Assembly: GCA_963769435.1 (NCBI GenBank)
Contig: CAVYLN010000002.1
Coordinates: forward strand, 1,736,001-1,800,000
Length of the DNA: 64,000 nt
From: JADKAV01 sp963769435
GTDB taxonomy: Bacteria; Actinomycetota; Actinomycetes; S36-B12; UBA10799
Direction: 5' to 3'
Part shown: piece after piece, positions 46,380 to 55,129 of the stretch
Layout: every line of letters starts with the position of its first letter
Numbering within the stretch: position 1 is the stretch's first letter
Notes under the pieces: generated by a model
The model's input: only the letters and a program-made list of their open reading frames with translations
Told to the model about the DNA's origin: nothing
Database searches by the model: none
Made by a program: the position numbers and the translations under genes

Positions 46380-47032
46380 CAGATGCGGTATCCCTTCCCG
46401 ACAACGGTGTGGATGATGGGAGGGTCGCCCAGCTCCTTTCGCAGTGTGCCAATGGTCACGCGGACAACCGTTGTGAAGGGGTTGGCGTACTCGTCCCAGA
46501 CCCGCTCCAGCAGTTCCTCGGACGAGACCACCCGCCCATCGGCCTGGAGCAGCACCTCCAGGATGCCGAACTCCTTGTTCGTCAGGTGGAGAAGGCGATC
46601 CCCGCGGCGCACTTCACGTCGGGACGAGTCGAGCACGACGCCGTCCCTGGACAGGATGGGCGCAACGGTCGGCTGCGAGCGTCGCGCCAGGGCTTCGACT
46701 CGGGCCACCAGCTCCTCGAAGGCGAACGGCTTGCCCAGGTAGTCGTCGGCGCCGAGCCGGAGCCCCTCGATCCTGGCGTCGACCTGCCCGGACGCGGTGA
46801 GCATGATCACCCCGGCACGGCGGCCCTCGAGTCGCAGTTGGCGGCAGACCTCGTCGCCGTGCCGGCCGGGCAGATCCCGGTCCAGCACCACGACGTCATA
46901 GTCGTTGACGGTGGCCTTCTCGAGGCCGTCCTCGCCGTCGAACGCGACGTCGACGGCGATGCCGTAGCGCCGCATCCCCCGGGCAATGGCGTCGGCCAGC
47001 CGTTCCTCGTCCTCAACGACGAGCACACGCAT
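46379..47032 (-). CDS. OmpR-family response regulator
   Basis: A 217-residue regulator starting MRVLVVEDEERLADAIARGM. The phosphoacceptor Asp is in VVVLDRDLPG, the conserved Lys in GKPFAFEELVARV, and the winged-helix output domain is LHLTNKEFGILEVLLQADGR through KGYRI. The open frame extends to 47098 but the ATG at 47032 is the family start. It is coupled to the kinase gene and divergent from the DJ-1 gene. Confidence 0.95.
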   Translation of the reverse strand: MRVLVVEDEERLADAIARGMRRYGIAVDVAFDGEDGLEKATVNDYDVVVLDRDLPGRHGDEVCRQLRLEGRRAGVIMLTASGQVDARIEGLRLGADDYLGKPFAFEELVARVEALARRSQPTVAPILSRDGVVLDSSRREVRRGDRLLHLTNKEFGILEVLLQADGRVVSSEELLERVWDEYANPFTTVVRVTIGTLRKELGDPPIIHTVVGKGYRI

Positions 47033-47159
47033 CTCAGCCGTGCTCCCGAGGCATGGCCGCACCGGCGCCTGCTGCCACGCGGGAACGGACCAGGGCATTG
47101 CGGACCGTTGTCATGGCCGTCCTTCCAGATCGAAGTTCTTGAAGCGTAAGGCAGCGCGT

Positions 47160-47198
47160 GTGAAGTCCTTGTTAGTCGCGACTTCACCGTCGTTTCAC
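47160..47198. promoter_or_regulatory. Candidate response-regulator box in the divergent promoter
   Basis: GTGAAGTC (47160) and GACTTCAC (47180) are inverted, and TTCAC repeats at 47183 and 47194 are spaced 11 bp, the helical spacing typical of OmpR-family tandem sites. It lies between the response regulator and the DJ-1 gene. Confidence 0.4.
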
Positions 47199-47296
47199 AT
47201 CGTCGTTCCTAGCGTGGAACACGACGTCGGAGCTGAGTTGCCACGCCTGCAAGGACGAGGCCTCTACCACCGATGCATATGAACAGGAGGGTCGAC

Positions 47297-48139
47297 GTGA
47301 GGAAGAGATGGAAGGTCGTTCTGGGCGTGCTGGGCGGCGTCCTGGCTGTCGGCCTGGTGATCGTGCTGGCGGCGCCGGCGGGCTTGCGCGCCTTGGGCCT
47401 TCACCCGGACTACAACGGTCAGCGCTATATGTTGCCTGAGGGCAAGGCGCTCGTCATCGCGACCAATCACGACCAGCTTGGCGAGGACGGGCGTAAGACG
47501 GGGGTGTTCGGATCCGAACTCACCGCTCCGTACTACGAGTTCCTCGACGCCAGGATGCAGGTGGACGTGGCCAGCATCGAAGGTGGCGAGATCCCCTTCG
47601 ATCCCTGGTCCCTTCAGCGGTTGTTCAAGACCGAGTACGACGACCGTTACCTGTCCGACCCGGTCCTGCAGTCGAAGACCGAGAACTCGCTTCCCATCGA
47701 CGAGGTCGACTTCACTGAGTACGACATCGTCTACCTGGCGGGCGGTTGGGGAGCTGCTTATGACCTCGGGTACTCAGACGAGCTCGGCCGCAAGATGTCG
47801 GACGCCTACGCTGAGGGCGCCATCGTTGGCGGTGTCTGCCATGGCCCGCTGGGTCTGTTGCTCGCCACCGATGAGAACGGTGAGCCGCTCGTCGAGGGAC
47901 GCCGGATCACGGCCGTCACCGACAAGCAGGTGGAAGAGCTGAACATCGACATCACGCCGATGCACCCGGAGCGAGAGCTTCGTGCGGCTGGCGCGAACTT
48001 CGAGAGCGAGACCGCGTTTCGCGATCTGTTCGCCAACCATGTCGTCGTCGATGGTCAGATCGTCTCCGGGCAGAACCAGAACGCTGGTGCCGAGGTCGCG
48101 AACCTCATGATCGAGGGTGCGGGAGGTACGCGACGATGA
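47297..48139 (+). CDS. Membrane-anchored DJ-1/PfpI-family protein
   Basis: The GTG at 47297 sits 7 nt after a near-perfect ribosome-binding site (aggagg), so I prefer it over ATG 47273. The product has an N-terminal membrane helix (VVLGVLGGVLAVGLVIVLAA) and a DJ-1/ThiJ domain with the nucleophile Cys in VGGVCHGPLGLLLA and the conserved Glu in GSELTAPYYEFLDA. Family members are glyoxalases, chaperones or amidases; with a membrane anchor it probably faces outward. It overlaps the next gene by 4 nt. Confidence 0.88.
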   Translation: MRKRWKVVLGVLGGVLAVGLVIVLAAPAGLRALGLHPDYNGQRYMLPEGKALVIATNHDQLGEDGRKTGVFGSELTAPYYEFLDARMQVDVASIEGGEIPFDPWSLQRLFKTEYDDRYLSDPVLQSKTENSLPIDEVDFTEYDIVYLAGGWGAAYDLGYSDELGRKMSDAYAEGAIVGGVCHGPLGLLLATDENGEPLVEGRRITAVTDKQVEELNIDITPMHPERELRAAGANFESETAFRDLFANHVVVDGQIVSGQNQNAGAEVANLMIEGAGGTRR

Positions 48140-49656
48140 AGCGGCTGCTCGGGCACCGCGCGGTCGTGACTGGAACACGGATCATGGCCGGAGTTGTCGG
48201 CGTCATACTGCTCGGCATCGGACTCGCGGCCCTGATCATGCCCGAAGTGGTGTCGGCCGGCCTTCTGTCCTTGACCACGGCCACGGGGGCAGGCATCAAC
48301 TCGCTGCGGGGCGATATCGGCGGGCTGTTCCTGGGGATGGGCGTTTTCACCCTGTTCGGCGTGTTCTCGCGACATCGCTGGCTGCTGCTGGTTCCGATCG
48401 CGTTCCTGGGCTTGGTGGTGCTGGGCCGGCTCTTCAGCGTCGCGGCGGAGGACTTCGCTGCGGCGACGAACGCGGCCCTGGCCATCGAGCTCCTGTTCAT
48501 CCTCGTGCTGTCGTCGGCCCTCGGCTCTCATGTTCTGTCACCGGACTCCGCGCCGCGTCCAGACGCTCTGGCCTCGGTCGCGAGCCGCGGGTTCGTGGTC
48601 ACCGCAGGAGTCCTGGTCGCGCTGTTGGCTGTCGGGTTCGTGCTCCGGCCCGAGATCGGAGCCGCTCTGTGGAAGCGGGCGACCGGACCAGCCCTGTCGA
48701 GCGCTCCGATCGAGGACCTTCCGGATGGACTCCATGTCGGCTTTGCCGGCACCGGCGCTCCAATGCCGGACGCGAGGCGGGCGGGCTCGAGTGTCTTCGT
48801 GGTTGCCGGGGAGCACCTGTTCATCGTCGACTCAGGGCCTGGAAGCACGGTCAACCTCGAAGCCATGAAGGTGCCCCTTGAGAAGACGGACGCGGTGCTG
48901 TTGACGCACGACCACTCCGACCACATCGGCGGGCTCGGCGAGCTGATGCTCAAGAGTTGGACCAACGGCGCGAGGACCGAGCCCCTGCCTGTGGTGGGTC
49001 CAGAGGGCGTGGAGACCGTGGTGGAGGGATTCAACATGGCCTTCGGTCCCGATGCACAGCACAGGTACGACCATCACGGCGACGCGGTGGCGCCGTTGTC
49101 CGGCTTCGGTGGCTCGCCGCAGACCATCACAGGCTTCGGCGAGGACGACAGCACCGTGGTCTTCCAGGACGACGGAGTGACGGTCACCGCCTTCCGTGTC
49201 GATCACCGTCCGATCGACCCTGCCGTGGGATACCGCTTCGACTACGAGGGCCGCTCCGTGGTGATCAGTGGCGACACCCTGCCGGACGAGACGTTGATGC
49301 GTGAGGCCGAGGGCGTGGACCTGCTGGTGCACGAGGCGCAGAGCCCGGAGATGCTGTCCGTGATGAACCAGGCGTCCACCGCCAGTGGTGAGGACATCGC
49401 TGCGACCGTTGCGGACGACATCCTCACCTACCACACGTTCCCGGAGGAAGCATCGCGCATCGCGCGCGATGCCGACGTGGGGCACCTGGTCATGACCCAC
49501 GTCCTGCCACCGCTGAAGGTGTCACTTCTGGAGGAGACGTTCCTCGGGGACTCCCGCGACATCTTCCCCGGGCCGATCACCGTTGCCAGCGACGGCATGC
49601 TCTTCAGCATGCCCGCTGGCTCGACAGACATCCAGGAGCAGTGGCTCCTGAAATGA
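48136..49656 (+). CDS. DUF4345-like membrane domain fused to a metallo-beta-lactamase-fold hydrolase
   Basis: A 506-residue fusion. Residues 1-190 hold five hydrophobic helices of DUF4345 type (GVVGVILLGIGLAALIMPEV, GDIGGLFLGMGVFTLFGVFS). The rest is an MBL domain with the metal motif LTHDHSDHIGG, later ligands SGDTLPDE and MTHVLPP. It is of the RNase Z/arylsulfatase-like branch, with the active site on the opposite end from the membrane part. ATGA overlap with the DJ-1 gene makes them co-translated. The substrate is unknown. Confidence 0.88.
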   Translation: MKRLLGHRAVVTGTRIMAGVVGVILLGIGLAALIMPEVVSAGLLSLTTATGAGINSLRGDIGGLFLGMGVFTLFGVFSRHRWLLLVPIAFLGLVVLGRLFSVAAEDFAAATNAALAIELLFILVLSSALGSHVLSPDSAPRPDALASVASRGFVVTAGVLVALLAVGFVLRPEIGAALWKRATGPALSSAPIEDLPDGLHVGFAGTGAPMPDARRAGSSVFVVAGEHLFIVDSGPGSTVNLEAMKVPLEKTDAVLLTHDHSDHIGGLGELMLKSWTNGARTEPLPVVGPEGVETVVEGFNMAFGPDAQHRYDHHGDAVAPLSGFGGSPQTITGFGEDDSTVVFQDDGVTVTAFRVDHRPIDPAVGYRFDYEGRSVVISGDTLPDETLMREAEGVDLLVHEAQSPEMLSVMNQASTASGEDIAATVADDILTYHTFPEEASRIARDADVGHLVMTHVLPPLKVSLLEETFLGDSRDIFPGPITVASDGMLFSMPAGSTDIQEQWLLK

Positions 49657-49949
49657 ACCGGCGCACGAAGCCCCGCTTCTGGGGGAGCCAGAGATGACGA
49701 GCAACAGGCACTGGCGAATGGGGGCTACAAACCAGGAGAGGCCGAGTGAGAGGTCCAGGGCATCTTCGAGTACATCACCAGGTCGCCAGGTGACGTCGTG
49801 ATATCCGAGCTGAAGGACTACTAGGAGACGGCGGCAGATCAGATACCTATGGATCTGCGCAAAGGCCGATCCGGCACTGTCCCCAAGCCAGTGGGGCACG
49901 ATTGACGTCTCGTCGGTCACCAGCAATTCGGTCCACGCGACGGGGCGCC
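49657..49949. other. Gap with degraded sequence
   Basis: A 293-bp stretch between the MBL fusion and the AarF-like gene. Short open pieces such as FEYITRSPGDVVISELKDY occur but no start or family can be assigned. It may mark the right edge of the accessory block. Confidence 0.4.
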
Positions 49950-51704
49950 ATGAAGCACAACCCGGAGCATGCTGCAGCGAGCAGGAACCGTCGTTCGATT
50001 CGGACGCTGGACTATGGTCGCGTCATGCTCCTGCGATTGAGTACTACCCGCCCGGAGGCGATTCTGCTGGAGCAGCGCGCTCGCGCCGAGCAGATCGTCG
50101 GCGTCATCGTTCGGTATGGCGTGGCGGAGATGAGCAGCGACGCCGAGGACCATGCCTGGCTGGCTGAACTGGCCGGCCATGCCCGACCCGACCCCGAACT
50201 CGTCGCCCTGAGCCGTGGCGAACGGCTGTGCGCGGCGGCGCAGGAGCTGGGGACGACGTTCATCAAGATCGGGCAGATCCTGAGTACGCGCGCGGACCTC
50301 GTCGGAGCCGATGTCGCCGACGCTCTCAAGGCCCTGCAGGCCGAGGATCCGGCTGATCCACCGGCACAGATCGCACAGACTGTCGCTGACGCGCTCGGGG
50401 TGGGCGCTGATGACGCCTTCCGCTCCTTCGGTTCGTTCAAGCAGACACCCATCGCGTCGGCGTCGATAGGTCAGGTCTGTCGAGCCACGACCACCGAAGG
50501 TCGCGAGGTTGTGGTCAAGGTACGCCATGCTGGCATCGTCGACACGGTGGCTTCCGACGTGCAGATCCTGCAGGCGCTGGCCCAGATCGCCGAGCGTGAC
50601 AGCGCCCGCGCGCGTGAGTACGGAGTCTCGCGCATTGTCGGCGAACTGGTGGAGAGCCTCGAGCAGGAATTGGACTTTCACCACGAGTTGCTCAACCTGC
50701 AGGTGATCTCCGCGAACTTCGCCGGATCGTCGCAGTTCGTGTTCCCTGAGCCGATCCCCGAGTTGTCCGGCGACGCGGTGCTCACTGAGACCGCACTCGA
50801 TGGCCCGCGACTGTCGGAGGTGATGACTGATCTCGGTGCCCGCCGGGACCCGTTGATCCGGCAACTCACGAGCCTGTATTTCAAGATGATCTTCGAGGAC
50901 GGGTTGTTCCACGCCGACCCGCACCCGGGCAACCTCCTGGTGATGCCGGACGGTCGTCTCGGCGTTCTGGACTTCGGCAAGTGCGGGCGGATCCAGGAGG
51001 GTGTGCGGGAGGCGTTCGTCGACTTCCTCGCCGCCGTCTTCGGTGACGACCTCGAGGAGGCGACCCGCTGCATGCTGCTCGTGGCGCCGGGGCCTCGGAC
51101 CCTCGATACCGATCTGCTGGCCCGCGAACTCACCGTCTGGAAGGAACTGTTCTTCACGTCCACCGACGGCCAGCACGCGGACCTGGGCGCCGCGGTGAGG
51201 GCCCTGCTGGACATCGTCGACCGATACCGGTTGGAGATGCCCAGCGAGGTCGCGCTGATGCTGGTCGTGGTCGTCGAGTTGCAGGGAATCCTCGAGGAGA
51301 CGGGCACCCCGCTGCAGTTGTCCCAACTACTGATGCCTTACGCGGCGCAGTTGCGGCGCGAGCGCCTGTCGCCCAAACGGCTGTGGCGCAGCGCAACCCG
51401 CCGTGCGCACCGGTGGGAGCACCTGCTCGACGTGTTGCCCGACGATCTGGCCCGCCTGCTCGAGGCGAGTAGCCGCAGCGAGCTGAAGGTGCCGTTGGTG
51501 GTTGAAGGCTTGGACCGCCCTGTCAACCGCTTGGCCTATGCACTGGTCACCGCGGCAACGATCCAAGGGTCCTCCCAACTGCTGGCACGGGGCACGGCCC
51601 CGACCTACCGGGAAACCTCCGTCCCCGGTCTGGTCGGTACCGGCGTCGCGGCCTACCTCGCCGTCCAGGTCCTGCGCAGCATCCGTCGCGCGGGTGGCGT
51701 CTGA
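49950..51704 (+). CDS. ABC1/AarF (UbiB-type) atypical kinase
   Basis: About 584 residues. The signature motifs of the family are present: TTFIKIGQILSTRADL (KxGQ), TPIASASIGQV (Ala-rich loop), VVVKVRHAG (Lys), DGLFHADPHPGNLL (catalytic) and LDFGKCGRI (metal). The C-terminus has a hydrophobic segment (VPGLVGTGVAAYLAVQVLRS). ATG 49950 is preferred, but MLLRLSTT at 50025 is possible. Such kinases modulate lipid or quinone metabolism; a specific role here is not shown. Confidence 0.9.
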   Translation: MKHNPEHAAASRNRRSIRTLDYGRVMLLRLSTTRPEAILLEQRARAEQIVGVIVRYGVAEMSSDAEDHAWLAELAGHARPDPELVALSRGERLCAAAQELGTTFIKIGQILSTRADLVGADVADALKALQAEDPADPPAQIAQTVADALGVGADDAFRSFGSFKQTPIASASIGQVCRATTTEGREVVVKVRHAGIVDTVASDVQILQALAQIAERDSARAREYGVSRIVGELVESLEQELDFHHELLNLQVISANFAGSSQFVFPEPIPELSGDAVLTETALDGPRLSEVMTDLGARRDPLIRQLTSLYFKMIFEDGLFHADPHPGNLLVMPDGRLGVLDFGKCGRIQEGVREAFVDFLAAVFGDDLEEATRCMLLVAPGPRTLDTDLLARELTVWKELFFTSTDGQHADLGAAVRALLDIVDRYRLEMPSEVALMLVVVVELQGILEETGTPLQLSQLLMPYAAQLRRERLSPKRLWRSATRRAHRWEHLLDVLPDDLARLLEASSRSELKVPLVVEGLDRPVNRLAYALVTAATIQGSSQLLARGTAPTYRETSVPGLVGTGVAAYLAVQVLRSIRRAGGV

Positions 51705-52316
51705 CGTCCGTCGATCCATAACCGAGCCTGCGATGCGCTGGGTCCTTTGCGGCGGTTGCTAGACCAGGAAGACCGAGGCCCGCGGGTCCATGGACGTCCG
51801 AATCGCGACTACGGATCCGGAGGCCAGGGGTTCGCAGTCTTCGGTGCGTCAACGAACCCTGGGCTTGCCAGAGGTGCCGGTCTTCAGGGACCAGGTCCGA
51901 GGATGATCTTCTCGGGCAAGACCCTCCAGGAATCGGAACCGAAATTGGTAACTGCCTTCGGAGCAGCCATGCCCCACGACGTCCTCGTGGCTGTAACCCG
52001 TCAGCCGCTGAGCGCCGGTGTTCCAGTAAGTGATCCGGGGACGGTCAACGAAGTAGACCCCTCGAGGAGGTTCTCCACGAGGTCCCGCAAGAAGGCTTGG
52101 TTCATCCGCTCGCCCTTCGCCCATGGAGACCCTACGCCCGTCACGCGGCAGACATCAGAAGTTGGCAGCGGCTCGAACGCTGGCTGGCGTGGCCGATGGG
52201 AACCCGGGGCACCCGATCCGGCTCTGGTGTGGGACTGAACGGCCGGGTAGGCCTGTGCAACGTGCCGGGCAATGGTGGTCGGGCCCGCCTTACACTGGCG
52301 GGGCGAGGGAGGATCC
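51705..52316. other. 612-bp gap containing a PAS-domain gene remnant
   Basis: No intact gene. On the minus strand about 51900-52105 encode MNQAFLRDLVENLLEG and, in another frame, VYFVDRPRITYWNTGAQRLT GYSHEDVVGHG, the opening of a PAS domain of the type found in GGDEF proteins, after which the sequence degenerates. The remaining part shows no recognisable feature. Confidence 0.6.
51950..52105 (-). pseudogene. Truncated PAS-domain sensor (remnant)
   Basis: The first about 50 residues of a PAS sensor are readable with one frame break near 52060; the rest of the domain and any output domain are missing. It is divergent from the intact PAS kinase at 52317. It could be the 5' end of a former diguanylate-cyclase gene. 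Confidence 0.55.
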
Positions 52317-53609
52317 ATGGGATCGCAACCGTCCACGGGCGGGCCGCAAGCCACTGACGTTGAGACCTTTGCGGTCGAGTCGCTGTTGGATGCCACTTCG
52401 TCCGTGGCCTTCGCACGTTTCACCCAGGATGGGGTTCTCCTCCACGCCAACCCACGGTTCCTGCGGATCTGCGGGCGAAGCGAAGGCCCTATCCGAGTCA
52501 CCGAACTGGTGACCGAGGGCCAACGCGACGATCTCGCGAGACAACTCGCCGCCGGTGATGTGCCCACGGGCGGGCGCCACCTGCATTTCGCGGCGGGGAC
52601 GCGGCCCCCGATCTCGCTGCTCGTGTCCTGGGCCCGAGACGGCGAGGACCTCGTGATGGTCGGCGAGCCCCCCGTCGAGGACGGGGAGCCACTGCAGTCC
52701 GCGCTCGTCAAGCTGAATCATCGGGTCTCGGATCTGGCCCGTGAGAACGCCAAGAAGAGTGCACAGCTCTCCAAAGCGCTCGAGGATGTGCGGCAGACGC
52801 AAACCATGCTGGTCCACCGCGAGAAGATGGCGGCTCTCGGTCAGGTGACCGCTGGCGTGGCCCATGAACTCAACAACCCACTCGCCTACGTCAAGAACAA
52901 CGTCTATCTGCTCGGTCGGGATCTCGATGCCCTCCTCGGGCTCATCAACCTCTTCGGAGAGAACCTCGACGCCATCGAGAAGGCCCAGCCGACCCTGTTC
53001 GAAACGATCATGAACAGGGTCGAGGCCATCGACCTGCCGGGGTTGGGCTCGCGGATGCCAGAGCTGGTGGAATCCATCGAGCAAGGCGTCGACCGCGCCA
53101 CAGGATTGGTCGACCGGCTGCGGACTTTCTCGCGTCTTGACGAGGCCAAGGTCAAGCCGATCGACCTGAACGAGTCGCTGCGATCTGTGGTGGACTTCGT
53201 CGGCTTCTTGCTCAGGGCGAAGGACACGGGACTCACGGTCGACTACGGAGAGTTGCCGACCGTCACGTGCGCGCCAGGCGACGTCAACCAGGCCGTCCTG
53301 AACATCTTGACCAACGCGATACAGGCCGCACCTCCCGGAGGTCAGGTGGGACTTCGGACCCACGTTCAGGACGACGAGGTTCTGATCCACATCTCAGACG
53401 ACGGTCCGGGTGTACCAGCAGACCTCGCCGAGCGTATCTTCGAACCCTTCTTCACCACCCGCCCCGTCGGTGAGGGCACCGGTCTGGGGCTACCCATCGC
53501 GCACACGATCGTCGCCGAACACGGCGGCAGCATCACCCTCGAACGGTCGTCCGCGCAGGGAGCCTTGTTCACCATCCACCTGCCTGTCGATCAGGTGGCC
53601 ACACCATGA
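52317..53609 (+). CDS. Soluble PAS-domain sensor histidine kinase
   Basis: A 430-residue kinase without membrane helices. A PAS-like input domain (residues about 18-118, SSVAFARFTQDGVLLHANPR) is followed by a coiled coil (VSDLARENAKKSAQLSKALE). Then come a HisKA domain with H183 in GVAHELNNPLAYVKNNVYLL and a HATPase domain (VLNILTNAIQAAPPGG, DDGPGVPADLAERIFEPFFT, GEGTGLGLPIAH). ATG follows gggaggatcc. Its stop overlaps an ATG (ATGA) leading to the REC-GGDEF gene, which is its probable phosphorylation target. Confidence 0.94.
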   Translation: MGSQPSTGGPQATDVETFAVESLLDATSSVAFARFTQDGVLLHANPRFLRICGRSEGPIRVTELVTEGQRDDLARQLAAGDVPTGGRHLHFAAGTRPPISLLVSWARDGEDLVMVGEPPVEDGEPLQSALVKLNHRVSDLARENAKKSAQLSKALEDVRQTQTMLVHREKMAALGQVTAGVAHELNNPLAYVKNNVYLLGRDLDALLGLINLFGENLDAIEKAQPTLFETIMNRVEAIDLPGLGSRMPELVESIEQGVDRATGLVDRLRTFSRLDEAKVKPIDLNESLRSVVDFVGFLLRAKDTGLTVDYGELPTVTCAPGDVNQAVLNILTNAIQAAPPGGQVGLRTHVQDDEVLIHISDDGPGVPADLAERIFEPFFTTRPVGEGTGLGLPIAHTIVAEHGGSITLERSSAQGALFTIHLPVDQVATP

Positions 53610-53675
53610 ACCTGCACGACGCCTTCGGCGACAAACTCCAGGCACGCGCAAGACGGTCGCGCCCTCGAGGAGGGC

Positions 53676-55127
53676 GTGGTGATCGAACGTGAGTCGGCCG
53701 AACCGCCGTGCGTATTGGTGATTGACGACGAACCGGAGATCACACGTTCCATCGCCGCGATGCTCGAACCCGACTACCGCATCATCACCGCCGGCTCCGC
53801 GGAAGAGGGCCTGGCTCAACTCAAGGCGCATTCGGTAGCCGTGATCCTCACCGATCAACGTATGCCCAACGGCACGGGCAGCGAACTCTTGGCGCGTTCG
53901 CTCGACATTTCCCCCGAGACGACTCGCATCCTGCTCACCGGATACTCCGATATCAGTGCTGTCATCGACGCTGTCAACGAAGGTGAGGTCTACCGCTACA
54001 TCACCAAGCCGTGGCAGCCGGAGGAGTTGCACCGCGTCATCAGCCAGGGGGTCGAGCGCCACCAGCTCGTCATCGAGAACCGCCGACTGCTCGACGAGCT
54101 CAGCCAGACGAACCTCGAGCTGGAGCGCCGGGTCGCCGAGCGTACACAGCAACTCCAGGAGCAGAACCGGGCGTTGGAACAGGCACGCGAGAGCATCGAA
54201 CAACTGTCACGGACGGATTCCCTCACAGGCCTGGTCAACCGCCGGCGGCTGGACGAGGTGCTCGAGAGCGAATTCGCGCGCTCCAGCCGGTACGGCACAC
54301 CATTCACCGTCGTCATGGCGGACATCGACCACTTCAAGGACATCAACGACTCCGTCGGACACGCGGTGGGTGACCAGGTCCTGAAGGCGGTGGCCAGGGC
54401 GTTCGAGGACGCAGCACGCATGACTGATGTCGTCGGCCGTTACGGAGGGGAGGAGTTCCTGTGCCTGCTGCCCAACTCGGGACTCGAGCAGGCCCGTGGA
54501 TTGGCCGAACGGATGCGCGCAGCCGCGACGAGCATCTCGCTGCCGTTCCGCGCGGAGCCCCTGACAGCCAGCTTCGGGCTCGCGCAATGGGCGCCGGGAG
54601 ATACTGTCGACAGCCTGATCGACCGCGCAGACCAGGGGCTCTATCAGGCTAAGGCCACCGGTCGGAATCGGGTGGCGGAGTACCACCCGAGAGAGAAGTC
54701 GCAGAGGAGCGCCATGACTGAGAGCACCCTTGATGAGGTCATCAGGGAGAACCGCGCCGTGATCCTCGTCGCCGCCCAGACGCGGATGCGTGACGACAAC
54801 ACCATGGCCGAGATGGCTGCGCAACGAGATCTGACCGCGAGCGAACTGGTCAGCCAGGTGCTCGGATTCTGGCTGGAGGCCATCTGCACCGACGTCACAC
54901 TGGGCTCCACAGCAGCCATGGAGCAGGGTTTGTCCTGGCTGGTCAGGCTCCGGGAGGGGCACAACCTGCCATTCGATGATGCCATGGTCGCGAACATGTT
55001 CGACGTGATCGCCACCGGGATCGAGGCGTACTTGGAGTCTTCGGCGTTGAACCGCGAATTCGGCGCCTATCGGGAGGCCGTGACCGCACTCATCGCCGAG
55101 GCCTTCCCAAACCCGGTGGAGGCCTGA
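53676..55127 (+). CDS. REC-GGDEF diguanylate cyclase with C-terminal helical module
   Basis: 483 residues: receiver domain (about 11-125; phosphoacceptor D60 in LTDQRMP, K111), coiled coil (131-175), GGDEF domain (about 178-335) and a helical domain of about 135 residues. The active-site motif is GGEEF (257-261), with an I-site RxxD (R248-D251) five residues before it, so product-inhibited c-di-GMP synthesis is expected. The start is GTG 53676. However, an ATG at 53606 overlapping the kinase stop would fit MNLHDAFGDKLQ and then AQDGRALEEGVVIERE if one extra base near 53650 is removed. The C-terminal module is unrecognised. Confidence 0.93.
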   Translation: MVIERESAEPPCVLVIDDEPEITRSIAAMLEPDYRIITAGSAEEGLAQLKAHSVAVILTDQRMPNGTGSELLARSLDISPETTRILLTGYSDISAVIDAVNEGEVYRYITKPWQPEELHRVISQGVERHQLVIENRRLLDELSQTNLELERRVAERTQQLQEQNRALEQARESIEQLSRTDSLTGLVNRRRLDEVLESEFARSSRYGTPFTVVMADIDHFKDINDSVGHAVGDQVLKAVARAFEDAARMTDVVGRYGGEEFLCLLPNSGLEQARGLAERMRAAATSISLPFRAEPLTASFGLAQWAPGDTVDSLIDRADQGLYQAKATGRNRVAEYHPREKSQRSAMTESTLDEVIRENRAVILVAAQTRMRDDNTMAEMAAQRDLTASELVSQVLGFWLEAICTDVTLGSTAAMEQGLSWLVRLREGHNLPFDDAMVANMFDVIATGIEAYLESSALNREFGAYREAVTALIAEAFPNPVEA

Positions 55128-55129
55128 GT

